Counted from the stretch's first letter, positions 1-9,075 are shown. The stretch: DNA of 28,329 nt from an uncultured Lachnospiraceae bacterium (GCA_910578885.1 CAJTSH010000038.1:1-28329); one strand, 5' to 3'. Translations and numbers: made by a program. Notes: generated by a model not told the origin, from the letters alone.

Positions 1-214
1 ACAGTAACTATGTGGTTTTCAACCACTTTCACGGCATAGTCGTGAATAATTCAGGTAAAATTTTATGCTTAGGGGGAAAATTATATGCAATTACATTTCC
101 ATCTCTTTTTATTCCTGAATTTCAAATGAAATTATGAGGGACGAGTGTTATACTGTAAACATCAATAATGTTTTGCAGGCGTTCTTCGTCCGCAGGATGT
201 GAAAGAGAGGAAAG
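1..214. promoter_or_regulatory. Leader region of the large glycosidase gene
   Basis: No gene is supported here. An extended -10 element (TGTTATACT, 146-154) is the best promoter candidate, with no good -35 box. A small hairpin with GTGGTT/AACCAC arms lies near 12-26. The AAAGGTGG Shine-Dalgarno (211-218) sits 5 nt before the ATG at 224 and favours that start over the in-frame GTG at 215. Confidence 0.4.
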
Positions 215-223
215 GTGGAAAAG

Positions 224-3200
224 ATGGGTAACAGAAGAAGATTAACCAGTCGGATTACTTCGATATTGCTTGCTATGGCAATGATTGTTACTTCCATTCA
301 GCTTTCGGCGTTTGATGTGTCGGCGGCTGTGGAGGATGGGAATGAAGATGTAAGTCCGGCGTCACGTGCAGTGACTCAGCAGGAATTGAATGAAACATTT
401 GTTGTGAAAAACGGAACATTTGCTTACGGTATGGATGGCTGGGAGACCTTTGCCATGATCTGGGATGGGTATGGTACAGAGGCTAGTTTTAATCGTGTGG
501 AAGCAGGGATACGCATAGATATCACAAATACAGGTGAGGCGGGACAGTATGCGGGACCGTGGACGATTGGGCTGAATCAGCCGATTTTCGTTATTTGCGA
601 TGAAACGTATACGCTCTCTTTTGACGTAGAATCTACGATGGATCGGACGATACATTCCGGCATTCAGGAAGGAAAGGTGGAGAATGGTTCCTTTGTGAAC
701 GGCGACAAGTCTTTTATTGAGCCGACAGAGCTAAAGGCAGGAGAAAAACAGCATGTAGAGCGTGATATTACAATAGACGTGCGTGACATCAGTGGTAATT
801 TTACGATTCAGATGGGAGCGAAAGGACCGAGTGATGGCTGGGAAGGAGAACATTCCATCACACTGTCGAACATCCGTCTGGAGAAAAAAGGCGCCAGAGA
901 GAAATATATTGTGGTGACTGACCCGGATTTTACGGATACAGACAGATTTGATTTAACTGGCGGTAGTGTAGAACTTCCGGAAGGCGGCGCCGGAAATTGT
1001 CTGAACTTATCGGGAAGCGGCAGTATTACATATAAAGGAATTCAGTTACAAGAAGGCGTGGCTTATACAGCAACGTTTGCAGGAAGAACGCCGTATGCAG
1101 CTGAAAGAAAGGCAAAAGTTGCGGCTGTGATTACATATGCGGACGGAACAGTGCAGGAAATAGGGACAGAAGAAGTTGAGAAATATACCATTCGTTACAG
1201 AGAGAATTTTACGGCACAGAAGTCGGGAGAAGCAACATTGACACTTGCTACCGACGGTGAGGTTCTGATGGATAACATCGGAGTATGGGTTGCAGGTGTT
1301 GCCGATGCGCTTGGGGCGGTATTTCCGAGAGCGAATATCATGGGATTAAGCTTTGGGCTTGAGAGTACAAAGGTGGTATTGGGAGAAGATGTCGTAGTGA
1401 ACGTTTCATCGGCTAGCGGACTTGGTATCCCTGAGGATCGTCCGATGGTCGTAAAGGTAGACGGCGAAGAGATTTCTTCGGATCAGTATCGTTTTCAAAC
1501 TGTTTCGGTCGGGACCGATAAATTCCAGTCGACACTGACGATTGATAAGAGTGTGTTTCCGGAACCGGATCGTTATGCCGTAAGTCTGGAAGTGGGCGGA
1601 TATGAAAATGCAGAATCTGTATTTGTTACTATTTTGCCGGCGGACGGCAACCTGATTGAAAACGGAAATTTTGAAAATGGTTTTTCGGGCTGGAATGCAT
1701 GGTTTAATGAGCGTTACAGCGGAACCGCAAATATGACCAATGACTATAAAGCGGCAATTAATATGGAGTTCTTCCTGAACTGGTATGATGAGTCCGGCGA
1801 TCGGGGACCGGTAGACTGGTCCACACAGCTTCATACACCGGAGAACATTCAGGTGGAGGCAGGCAAGGAATATACGCTGAGCTTTAAGGCGTCAAGTACG
1901 GTAAAAAGACCGATTGCGGTAAATTTGACTGGAATGAATAATTCGAAGCGATATATTATGCTGGATACGGAGGAACAGACATTTACAGAAACGTATACGT
2001 CTGAGACGACGGGAACGGTAAAATTGGAATTCCTGCTAGGTCAGTTTACAGAGACAGAATATAAGAATTATCCGTTTACCACAGCGAACTTTGAAAAACA
2101 TACGATGTATTTTACGGATGTAAGTCTTGTAGATGCGTCAAGAACATCAGAGTACAAAAAAGTTCCAAGCATTATCGGTGTGAACGAAGGGAAAACTTAC
2201 AAGGCGCCGGTATCGGCAAAGGTAAATTACAGGGACAATAATTACACAATCGTATTGACACGGAATGGTCAGACCGTGCCTTATACGGAAGGAACCGAGA
2301 TTAAGGAAAACGGAGAATATGTGATTACGGTCACAGATAAAGATGATCCGACAATTACTGCGACAAAGCGTTTTACCGTTAACATCAATCTTGATTACGA
2401 CAGTAAGGAATATCTCGTTATTGCGAATAAATCGACGGAAAAAGTGATTGAGGCAGGCGGCACAAAGGCTGGAAGACCGGTAATACAGAGCAGTTATGCC
2501 GGAAGGGCAAGCCAGTTCTTTTCATTGGATAATCCGGGCACCACAGAGAATCCGGAAGCGTCATCGTATGTAGTGATCCGCTCACTGGCAACGGATCTGG
2601 TAATTGATGTCGAAAATTCCTCAAAAGCCGATGGCGCACAGCTTGTTTTAAATGAATACAGCGGAAGCGACAGCCAGCTTTGGAAAGTAGACGAAACGGT
2701 TCATCAGGGATTTGTGAAGTTCATAAATAAAGGCTCAGGTCTTGTAATTAATGTAAATGGAGCATCCAAGACCGAAGGACTGCCTTTGAGCCAGTCAGAG
2801 AATACAGGAAACGGTGATGAGGGGCAGCAGAGTACAGACGGGCAGCGCTGGGATATTATTCGTACAATCAATGTACAGGAAGCAATTGAAGGCAAAAAAG
2901 TTGATGTGAGCACTCCGGCTGCATGGCAGAAAAATGCGGTTGTAACTCCGGTTGCAGATGAATTGAATCCTGCGGGACAGATTACGGCGGAATTCTATCC
3001 GTTGGAAGGAGCAACATCTTACGATATTTATTTTGACGGAAAAAAGACATATACTATCACAAAGGATCAGCTTGATAATGCAAAGTCTACGGATGAGTTT
3101 ATGATTACAGAAGACGGGACGATTAAGCTGTTCAATGTAGCTTACAGTGTAGAGGTTGCAAAGCATACCTTCTATATTCAGGCTAATACAGGCACAAAAA

Positions 3201-5860
3201 CAGATGAAATTGAAATTTTCCTTTCAAAAAAAGGCGTGGGCTGGGCAACGCTGCACAGAACAGAGAATATGAATATTAGCTGGTACTATCACTGGGCAAC
3301 GGGCGAGGCGCTTGGAACAGATGAAAAATTAACCTTCGTGCCGATGTTATGGGGCAATTATGGCACTGATTGGCAGCTTGATCCGGCAAATAAAAAGTAC
3401 GGGACAGTATTGTCCTTCAATGAGCCGGACTGGTCGGATCAGTCAAATGTGCCTGTTTCTATTGAACTGGCACAGGCATGGGTGGATCGGTATAATGCAG
3501 CAAATCCTGATGCACAGCGCGAGCGCCCGGCATCCGTGGAGGAAGCATGGCAGTCGTTTATGGATTCCGGTCTTCGCATCGGTTCTCCTGCAACTGCAAT
3601 TGCGGCTCCGTACTGTAACGGAAGCGTTACTATGAATGAAATTGACGGTCCGGACAGATGGTGGTATGACTTCATGGATCTGATGGATGCAAACAGCGAT
3701 AAGGGATGGGATTATGATTTTGTTGCGATTCATTCCTATGATGCCGGCTGCGATGCCAAAGGGTTCTTAAAGATGATTGACGATACTTATGCCTTGACAG
3801 GCAAGCCAATCTGGATTACAGAGTTCGGCGTGGCGGAATGGAACGATAATAAGGTTTGGAAAGGCGGAAATCCGCAGACACAGCAGCAGGTCATTGAATT
3901 TATGACAGAAGTTATCAACGGGTTAGAGGAGAGAGATTATGTAGAGCATTACGCATGGTTCCCGTTTGACCCGAATGATGATTACGGCGGAGCATCCGGT
4001 ATCTTTGATTATGAGACCGGCGAATTGAATGCGCTGGGACAGGTATATGCACAGTTAGGTGTTCCGGCAGATTATGAGATCGGGAAACAATATGATACAG
4101 AAGTTCCAAAGATTGCTAATATTAAGGCAGCGCAGACATCCTTGAAGGTTGGCGATATTGTAAATGCTGCTGTCGGAAATGGTAAGAAAGCATCCAAATG
4201 GACTTCTACGGACACGAAGGTAATTACCGTTGATGAGAACGGAAACGTAGAGGCGGTTGGAGAAGGAAATGCAACGCTTCGTGTAGAAACAGAAGATGGA
4301 GCGGTTGGTTCCCTTAACTTTACCGTAAAAAATCCGGAGCTTGGCAGTGTGATAATACGTACAAAAGACGGGTCGGATTTCGCTCAACTGCTTGTCGGTC
4401 AAGAAAAAGTCTTGACATTTGATACTGTTCCAGACAGGGGACTTCCCGAGTCCGCAGGAGAATGGAAGAGCAGCAATGCGTCCGTTGTAAGAATTGACAG
4501 TAATAGAAAGATTACAGCGTCAAAGCCGGGCGTATCACTGATTACAGTGACGGTGGCAGGTACGACAGGCTGCGCAATCGTTACTGTATACGAGGGGAAT
4601 GAGCTTCCGAGTAAAAAGGCAGCGATTGCAAAACCGTCCGACACTATGATATGCGGCGAGACGATGAATTTGACGGCGACGGTTACTCCGTCGGGAACAA
4701 AGTATACATGGAAGTCATATACGGATGACATAACAACCGTGGATTCGAACGGAACGGTAACTGCGAAGGCAGCCGGAACGGCATTAATTTCGGTTTGCGT
4801 GGATGATGTACCAATCGCTACCACGGCAATTACGGTAACTGCAAAGGGACAGAGCGGAAACGATACGGTAAGAGTAACAAAGGTTACAATCAAAAAGGAT
4901 AAGACGTCAATGTATGTTGGAGACAGCATGACATTAAGTGCAACGGTAGAACCATCGAATGCAACAGACAAGAAGATTACATTTACGTCAAGTGATCCGA
5001 ATACTGCAACGGTTGACGCCGGAGGCAAAGTAACAGCATTAAAAGAAGGAACAGTTGCTATTACAGCGACGTCCGGTAACGTCTCGGATGTGATTACTAT
5101 TACAATCAGCAAAGCCAATGTCAAAGTTAATGTAACGGTTGCCCCGATTAAAGTATCGTCTACTACGGTTCTGATTAATCAGACGATGCAGGCAAGTACC
5201 ACGGTTTCACCGGCAGGAACGGCCGTTTCATGGTCTTCAAGCAATGAGGCAGCGGCAAGAGTTGACAGTAAGGGTGTTATTACAGGCGTTGGCGTAGGAC
5301 AGACAACGATTACGGCAACTGCGGGAACAGCAAAACAGAGTATTGTGATTTATGTAAAAAAACCTACCGTAAAATGGAACGTAACATATAAGACCTGCCC
5401 ATTGCAGATTAGGAAATCTACAACGGCATTAAAGGCAACCGGATTGCAGCCGGGAGATAAGATTGTATCTTATAAGAGCAGCAGCACGAAGTATGTGACT
5501 GTATCAAAGAAAGGTAAGATTACGGCAAAGAAGACGGCTGGAAAGACAGCAAAGATTACGGTGAAAACACAGTACGGTGCAACAGCTACAATTACGATTA
5601 AGACGCAGAAAGCGCCTGTAAAAGTGACAAAACTCACTGTGAACAAGACAAAGGTAACATTAAAGAAGGGCAAGACCTTCCAGCTCAGTGTAACGAAGAA
5701 ATATATTACTTCCCGTTATAAAGTGAAATATACTTCTTCCAACAAGAAAGTAGCAACGGTATCTTCGAAAGGTAAGATTAAGGCAAAGAAGAAAGGTAAG
5801 GCTACAATTACTATCAAGTGTCAGAACAAGACAAAGAAGGTCAAAGTAACTGTAAAATAG
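224..5860 (+). CDS. Large secreted multidomain GH128-like glycoside hydrolase with CBM, ricin-lectin and Ig-like repeats
   Basis: An 1878-residue exported protein. Residues 1-38 form a signal peptide with a basic N-terminus, a hydrophobic core and Ala-rich cleavage region. Two carbohydrate-binding-like beta domains follow (about 45-222 and 230-355), then a CBM_4_9-like domain (about 475-640; NGNFENGFSGWNAWF). A ricin-type beta-trefoil (about 725-881) shows SQLWKV and GQRWDI QxW-like motifs. The catalytic region (about 1000-1280) resembles the Asl1/GH128 family, whose known members are mainly beta-1,3-glucanases: SFNEPDW carries the likely acid/base Glu1067, IWITEFGV the likely nucleophile Glu1200, with VAIHSYD and HYAWFPF strands. 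Seven tandem Big_2-type Ig domains (about 1290-1878) become steadily richer in lysine. There is no LPXTG anchor, so retention may be by charge. Substrate specificity is inferred. ATG 224 is chosen for its Shine-Dalgarno. Confidence 0.85.
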   Translation: MGNRRRLTSRITSILLAMAMIVTSIQLSAFDVSAAVEDGNEDVSPASRAVTQQELNETFVVKNGTFAYGMDGWETFAMIWDGYGTEASFNRVEAGIRIDITNTGEAGQYAGPWTIGLNQPIFVICDETYTLSFDVESTMDRTIHSGIQEGKVENGSFVNGDKSFIEPTELKAGEKQHVERDITIDVRDISGNFTIQMGAKGPSDGWEGEHSITLSNIRLEKKGAREKYIVVTDPDFTDTDRFDLTGGSVELPEGGAGNCLNLSGSGSITYKGIQLQEGVAYTATFAGRTPYAAERKAKVAAVITYADGTVQEIGTEEVEKYTIRYRENFTAQKSGEATLTLATDGEVLMDNIGVWVAGVADALGAVFPRANIMGLSFGLESTKVVLGEDVVVNVSSASGLGIPEDRPMVVKVDGEEISSDQYRFQTVSVGTDKFQSTLTIDKSVFPEPDRYAVSLEVGGYENAESVFVTILPADGNLIENGNFENGFSGWNAWFNERYSGTANMTNDYKAAINMEFFLNWYDESGDRGPVDWSTQLHTPENIQVEAGKEYTLSFKASSTVKRPIAVNLTGMNNSKRYIMLDTEEQTFTETYTSETTGTVKLEFLLGQFTETEYKNYPFTTANFEKHTMYFTDVSLVDASRTSEYKKVPSIIGVNEGKTYKAPVSAKVNYRDNNYTIVLTRNGQTVPYTEGTEIKENGEYVITVTDKDDPTITATKRFTVNINLDYDSKEYLVIANKSTEKVIEAGGTKAGRPVIQSSYAGRASQFFSLDNPGTTENPEASSYVVIRSLATDLVIDVENSSKADGAQLVLNEYSGSDSQLWKVDETVHQGFVKFINKGSGLVINVNGASKTEGLPLSQSENTGNGDEGQQSTDGQRWDIIRTINVQEAIEGKKVDVSTPAAWQKNAVVTPVADELNPAGQITAEFYPLEGATSYDIYFDGKKTYTITKDQLDNAKSTDEFMITEDGTIKLFNVAYSVEVAKHTFYIQANTGTKTDEIEIFLSKKGVGWATLHRTENMNISWYYHWATGEALGTDEKLTFVPMLWGNYGTDWQLDPANKKYGTVLSFNEPDWSDQSNVPVSIELAQAWVDRYNAANPDAQRERPASVEEAWQSFMDSGLRIGSPATAIAAPYCNGSVTMNEIDGPDRWWYDFMDLMDANSDKGWDYDFVAIHSYDAGCDAKGFLKMIDDTYALTGKPIWITEFGVAEWNDNKVWKGGNPQTQQQVIEFMTEVINGLEERDYVEHYAWFPFDPNDDYGGASGIFDYETGELNALGQVYAQLGVPADYEIGKQYDTEVPKIANIKAAQTSLKVGDIVNAAVGNGKKASKWTSTDTKVITVDENGNVEAVGEGNATLRVETEDGAVGSLNFTVKNPELGSVIIRTKDGSDFAQLLVGQEKVLTFDTVPDRGLPESAGEWKSSNASVVRIDSNRKITASKPGVSLITVTVAGTTGCAIVTVYEGNELPSKKAAIAKPSDTMICGETMNLTATVTPSGTKYTWKSYTDDITTVDSNGTVTAKAAGTALISVCVDDVPIATTAITVTAKGQSGNDTVRVTKVTIKKDKTSMYVGDSMTLSATVEPSNATDKKITFTSSDPNTATVDAGGKVTALKEGTVAITATSGNVSDVITITISKANVKVNVTVAPIKVSSTTVLINQTMQASTTVSPAGTAVSWSSSNEAAARVDSKGVITGVGVGQTTITATAGTAKQSIVIYVKKPTVKWNVTYKTCPLQIRKSTTALKATGLQPGDKIVSYKSSSTKYVTVSKKGKITAKKTAGKTAKITVKTQYGATATITIKTQKAPVKVTKLTVNKTKVTLKKGKTFQLSVTKKYITSRYKVKYTSSNKKVATVSSKGKIKAKKKGKATITIKCQNKTKKVKVTVK

Positions 5861-5892
5861 CAGATAAGGTCTGCTATAAGAGACGCCCTGTG

Positions 5893-5930
5893 GGGGCTGC
5901 TGCATAGTATGCGGCAGCCCCGCTTTTCTT
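5893..5930 (+). terminator. Intrinsic terminator of the glycosidase gene
   Basis: GGGGCTGC/GCAGCCCC arms continue inward to a 12-bp stem (one G-U) with loop TAGTA, followed by CGCTTTTCTT. It lies 33 nt after the stop codon of the glycosidase gene. Confidence 0.85.
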
Positions 5931-6017
5931 ATTCAAAAAACCTATTTCAATTTACGGATAGTAATGGTAAAATAAGAGCCATAGGCAAGTATTTGAAAAT
6001 TACAACGAAGGATTTTG

Positions 6018-7139
6018 GTGGTACATATGGCGGCATATATGATTCAGATGTTTGTGCTTGCTGCTTTGGCGGGCGGATATGCGTATAGTCTGATTAGAAG
6101 GATTATGAAATTCTATGGACTGGATGTAAAAAAGAATCAGTTTAAAACTTTAAATATTGCACTGGCGATTGCTGCGACATTTTCCTGTGTCAATTTATTC
6201 AGCACAAGTGCGATGGTAGTTCTGCATATTCTTGTGACAGCGCTGGTGTTGGATTTGGCTGAGCTGGCCGTTCAGTTGGCAGGGAAGAACAGGCAGCATG
6301 GAAAAGCTTACAAGATTTGGGAGAAAGTACATGGATGCGGGCTTGTGCCGGTCGTGATAACGTGTGCAATCTTTGTGTATGGTTTTATCAATATGAATCA
6401 TGTGATACAGACGGAGTACACGGTGACGACTGATAAGAAAGTGGGCAGTTATAAAATCGTGCTGATTACAGATACGCATTATGGCACCATACAGGATACG
6501 GATATCCTGAAAGAGAAGGTAGAGGAAATCAATGCCCAGAACCCGGATATCGTAATTCTTGGCGGAGATATTGTCGAAGAAGGAACGACAAAGGAAATGA
6601 TGCAGGAGGTTTTTTCAATGTTTGGCGGCATGAAGAGCCAGTATGGTGTCTATTATGTCTATGGAAATCATGACAGGCAGCCGTATACAAACAACCGCAG
6701 CTATACCGATGAAGAATTGGAAAATGCCATTTTGGCGGGCGGAATTACTATCTTAGAGGACGGCTATACGGAAATCAATGACGATTTGGTGCTTGTCGGA
6801 AGAGGAGATGCAGCATGGGGAAATGTTTCTGGGAGAGCTTCCACAGAAGAAATCTTGGAAGGCGTTGACCGAAATAAATATATCATACTGGCGGATCATC
6901 AGCCGATAGAGGCGGAAGAAAATGATGCACAGGGCGTGGACCTGGAGTTATCGGGACATACGCATGCAGGACAGATCTGGCCGACGGGACTTCTGACAGA
7001 GCTTTCGGGTGGATTGAATTACGGTAAGTATCAAGTAGGAAATTGTAATGTAGTTGTTTCCTCAGGCTTTGCAGGCTGGGGATATCCCATCAGGACGGGA
7101 AAACATAGTGAGTACGTTATAGTAACAATTCAGGCATAA
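6018..7139 (+). CDS. Membrane-anchored metallophosphoesterase (calcineurin-like)
   Basis: About 370 residues. The N-terminal 130 residues hold three to four predicted membrane helices. The rest is a calcineurin-like phosphoesterase with all metal-binding blocks (numbered from ATG 6027): TDTHYG (D149, H151), GGDIV (D181), GNHD (H215), ADHQP and SGHTHAG (H311, H313). The family binds two divalent metals and hydrolyses phosphomono- or diesters. Membrane members such as YkuE/YaeI types act on lipid-linked or extracytoplasmic substrates; the substrate here is unknown. The start is uncertain: GTG 6018 has GAAGGA 5 nt upstream, while ATG 6027 has GGTGG 5 nt upstream, and both are plausible. It probably forms its own transcription unit after the terminator at 5893-5930. 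The stop codon is in the same frame as, and directly abuts, the iron-sulfur remnant that follows. Confidence 0.85.
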   Translation: MVHMAAYMIQMFVLAALAGGYAYSLIRRIMKFYGLDVKKNQFKTLNIALAIAATFSCVNLFSTSAMVVLHILVTALVLDLAELAVQLAGKNRQHGKAYKIWEKVHGCGLVPVVITCAIFVYGFINMNHVIQTEYTVTTDKKVGSYKIVLITDTHYGTIQDTDILKEKVEEINAQNPDIVILGGDIVEEGTTKEMMQEVFSMFGGMKSQYGVYYVYGNHDRQPYTNNRSYTDEELENAILAGGITILEDGYTEINDDLVLVGRGDAAWGNVSGRASTEEILEGVDRNKYIILADHQPIEAEENDAQGVDLELSGHTHAGQIWPTGLLTELSGGLNYGKYQVGNCNVVVSSGFAGWGYPIRTGKHSEYVIVTIQA

Positions 7140-7430
7140 GTGGATTTAATCAATGGGAATATCGCAATTCCCTGTACAGGCTGCTCGTATTGTAAGGATG
7201 GCTGTCCAATGAAGATAGCGATTCCAAAATATTTTTCGCTGTACAATGCGGATAAACAAGAAATCAAAGAAAAGGGCTGGACGCCGCAGGGAGAATACTA
7301 TTCCAATTTGACAAAGAAGTTCGGAAAGGCAAGTGAATGTATTGCCTGCGGGCAGTGCGAGGGAGTCTGTCCACAGCATTTGCCGATTATTGAGCATTTA
7401 AAAGAAGTTGCCGGGTATTTTGAAAATTGA
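7140..7430 (+). pseudogene. C-terminal [4Fe-4S] remnant of an aldo/keto reductase
   Basis: Ninety-six codons carry two ferredoxin-like Cys clusters, CTGCSYCKDGC followed by CP.KIAIP, and CIACGQCEGVCPQ. This is the arrangement at the C-terminus of clostridial 'ferredoxin-type' aldo/keto reductases, where it follows the TIM barrel. No barrel-encoding sequence occurs upstream; instead the metallophosphoesterase stop TAA directly precedes the first codon, GTG 7140. No Shine-Dalgarno is visible for that GTG, though stop/restart coupling cannot be excluded. I read it as a decayed fragment left by a deletion or recombination. The alternative is a small standalone dicluster electron-transfer protein, since both clusters are intact. 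Confidence 0.65.
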
Positions 7431-7544
7431 TTTGGTGTCAACACGCTTCTGGCACTTGAATTGAAATCATGACGAAAATTCCTCCATTGATCCGAAATTG
7501 GCGATGAACATATACGAGTTATATGGAATATTGTGATTTTATAG

Positions 7545-7635
7545 TTTATGAGAATCCCGGTTCTGGATTCTCATAAAAGGCGCTGACTTTGCGCCGTAAA
7601 TCCGATTATGTGAAGCCAGTTTTGCTTCGCATAAT
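7545..7635 (+). repeat. Three consecutive hairpins, each with a 7-nt loop
   Basis: Hairpin 1 is a perfect 13-bp stem (7545-7557 with 7565-7577; loop CGGTTCT). Hairpin 2 is GGCGC/GCGCC (7579-7583 with 7591-7595; loop TGACTTT). Hairpin 3 is a 12-bp stem with one G-U (7605-7616 with 7624-7635; loop CAGTTTT). They follow one another closely and end 20 nt before the esterase Shine-Dalgarno. None has a clean U-tract, so a structured leader or an intergenic palindromic repeat is as likely as termination. Confidence 0.7.
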
Positions 7636-7667
7636 ATAATTATATAGAGTCAATGGAGGAAATAACC

Positions 7668-8654
7668 GTGTTAGAACCAGCAGCAGCAGAGGTCTGTAAA
7701 TCAAGCAGTAAGCCGCCGCTCATTTTCCAACTGCCGCCCAAGCAGGGCAGGAGGGTGTTAGAACAGGCGCAGAGTTCGCCGATTGCCATGTATCCGGCAG
7801 ATGTGCGGCATATCACGATGGATACCGGAAAATGGGGGAAAATCCGAGTATATGTAGTGATTCCCAAGCATGTGGACTGCACCGGCAATGTGATTTTTTA
7901 TATACATGGTGCGGGCTGGGTGTTTGGCAGCTACCATACTCATGAGAAATTAGTGAGAGAACTGGCGGCTCGGACGGGTTCCGTTCTTGTTTTTCCAGAG
8001 TATACACGTTCACCGGAGGCTAGATATCCGGTGGCAATCGAACAATGCTACTATGTTCTGGAGCATCTTTGTACACTGGCAGAGAAGATAGGCTTTGCAT
8101 TTTGCCCTGATACTTTGACCGTGGCGGGTGACAGCGTGGGCGGAAATATGGCAATCGCTATGACGCTGATGGCAAAATGCAGGAAGGGTTCCTTTATTCA
8201 AAAGCAGCTTTTATATTATCCGGTCACGAACGCCTGCTTCAATACGGCTTCCCATTGTCGGTATGCGGCAGGCTATTATCTGTACCGGGCGGGAATGATG
8301 TGGTTCTGGAATCAATACACGACATCCGAAAAGGACAGGAATCAGATTACGGCGTCGCCCCTAAGGGCTAAGACGGAACAGTTGAAAGGACTTCCGGCGG
8401 CTATGATTTTGAATGGGGAAGCCGACGTGCTGCGGGACGAAGGAGAAGCCTATGCAAATAAACTGCGCGCTGCCGGAGTGGATGTGACCGCAATGCGGTT
8501 TCAGGGAATCATTCATGATTTTGTCATGCTGAATGCGCTGGATCAGACGAAGGCATGCCGGGCTGCAATGGATGCCTCGGTCTCGTGGATAAATAGAAAG
8601 AATTGTACTAACAAAAACATCTGCACAAGTAAAAAACAAAAAACTATTGTATAA
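7668..8654 (+). CDS. Alpha/beta hydrolase (HSL-type esterase/lipase)
   Basis: A 328-residue soluble hydrolase of the alpha/beta-hydrolase fold-3 (hormone-sensitive lipase) group. The oxyanion motif is HGAGW (H80), with Ala where HGGGW is usual. The nucleophile is Ser156 in GDSVGGN. The acid is probably the Asp in GEADVLRDE and the His is in GIIHDF. Such enzymes hydrolyse short-chain or acetyl esters; the actual substrate cannot be told. The start is taken as GTG 7668 because GGAGGA (7655-7660) lies 7 nt upstream; the longer reading from ATG 7653 would contain its own ribosome site. No signal peptide. It follows the three-hairpin region, and the rib operon promoter overlaps its 3' end. Confidence 0.85.
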   Translation: MLEPAAAEVCKSSSKPPLIFQLPPKQGRRVLEQAQSSPIAMYPADVRHITMDTGKWGKIRVYVVIPKHVDCTGNVIFYIHGAGWVFGSYHTHEKLVRELAARTGSVLVFPEYTRSPEARYPVAIEQCYYVLEHLCTLAEKIGFAFCPDTLTVAGDSVGGNMAIAMTLMAKCRKGSFIQKQLLYYPVTNACFNTASHCRYAAGYYLYRAGMMWFWNQYTTSEKDRNQITASPLRAKTEQLKGLPAAMILNGEADVLRDEGEAYANKLRAAGVDVTAMRFQGIIHDFVMLNALDQTKACRAAMDASVSWINRKNCTNKNICTSKKQKTIV

Positions 8655-8675
8655 TCACTTATAATAGGTTATAAT
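8647..8675 (+). promoter_or_regulatory. Sigma-A-type promoter of the riboflavin operon
   Basis: TTGTAT (8647-8652), 17-nt spacer, TATAAT (8670-8675). The -35 overlaps the esterase stop codon. Transcription would start near 8682, just before the riboswitch. Confidence 0.75.
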
Positions 8676-8697
8676 GACCTAAGAATAACTGAATAAA

Positions 8698-8798
8698 TCT
8701 TCAGGGCGGGGTGAAAGTCCCCACCGGTGGTAAAGCCCACGAGCCGTAAGGCTGATTCGGTGAGATTCCGAAGCCGACAGTATAGTCTGGATGGAAGA
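8698..8798 (+). promoter_or_regulatory. FMN riboswitch (RFN element)
   Basis: The region matches the RFN consensus: AGGGCGGGGTGAAAGTCCCC, ACCGGTGGTAAAGCCCACGA, GAGCCGTAAGGCTGATTCGG, GATTCCGAAGCCGACAGT and the closing GGATGG. The outer P1 helix is TCTTC (8698-8702) with GAAGA (8794-8798). RFN aptamers bind flavin mononucleotide and shut off downstream transcription or translation. Here the two downstream terminators and the rib genes point to transcriptional control of riboflavin synthesis. Confidence 0.97.
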
Positions 8799-8803
8799 AG
8801 AAG

Positions 8804-8823
8804 TTTGGAAGTAAGCTTCCAAA
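8804..8823 (+). other. Hairpin between aptamer and terminator
   Basis: TTTGGAAG (8804-8811) and CTTCCAAA (8816-8823) form a perfect 8-bp stem with loop TAAG, starting 5 nt after the riboswitch P1 helix. It may be part of the expression platform. Confidence 0.5.
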
Positions 8824-8894
8824 TCTACCTAGTTGGTGTGAAGAGCATGCCAAATAGGGGAAAATATGATGGAATTCGTATTGCAATCATAAGG

Positions 8895-8933
8895 AAAGCT
8901 CTGGATGTATAAACACTCCAGAGCTTTTGTTTT
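8895..8933 (+). terminator. Riboswitch terminator 1
   Basis: Perfect 11-bp stem AAAGCTCTGGA/TCCAGAGCTTT (8895-8905 with 8917-8927), followed by a T-rich tract (TTGTTTTT). It is the likely FMN-dependent terminator of the rib leader. Confidence 0.85.
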
Positions 8934-8999
8934 TGCCATTTTATAACATGGCAGTATGTCGTGCGGCATTCGACGGTACGGATTTCATTGTGGGTAAGG

Positions 9000-9029
9000 G
9001 TCCTGAACATTGTGTTCAGGGCGTTTTTT
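9000..9029 (+). terminator. Riboswitch leader terminator 2
   Basis: CCTGAACA/TGTTCAGG (9002-9009 with 9013-9020), extendable to about 10 bp with a G-U, then GCGTTTTTT. It lies about 100 nt after terminator 1 and 47 nt before the ribD start, so the leader has two termination points in series. Confidence 0.75.
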
Positions 9030-9075
9030 GTATGATAGGAAAAGCTTTGTTCTCTATTCGAAAGGGGGAATACAG

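Noticed and set aside
4399..5124. 241-codon open frame on the - strand inside the glycosidase gene
   Set aside because: It is a reverse-strand shadow of the repetitive Ig-like coding region; it has Val/Thr/Ser-biased nonsense composition, no ribosome site and no recognisable domain.
8727..8912. Open frames on both strands between the esterase and ribD
   Set aside because: They lie over the FMN riboswitch and its terminator, which fully explain the sequence.
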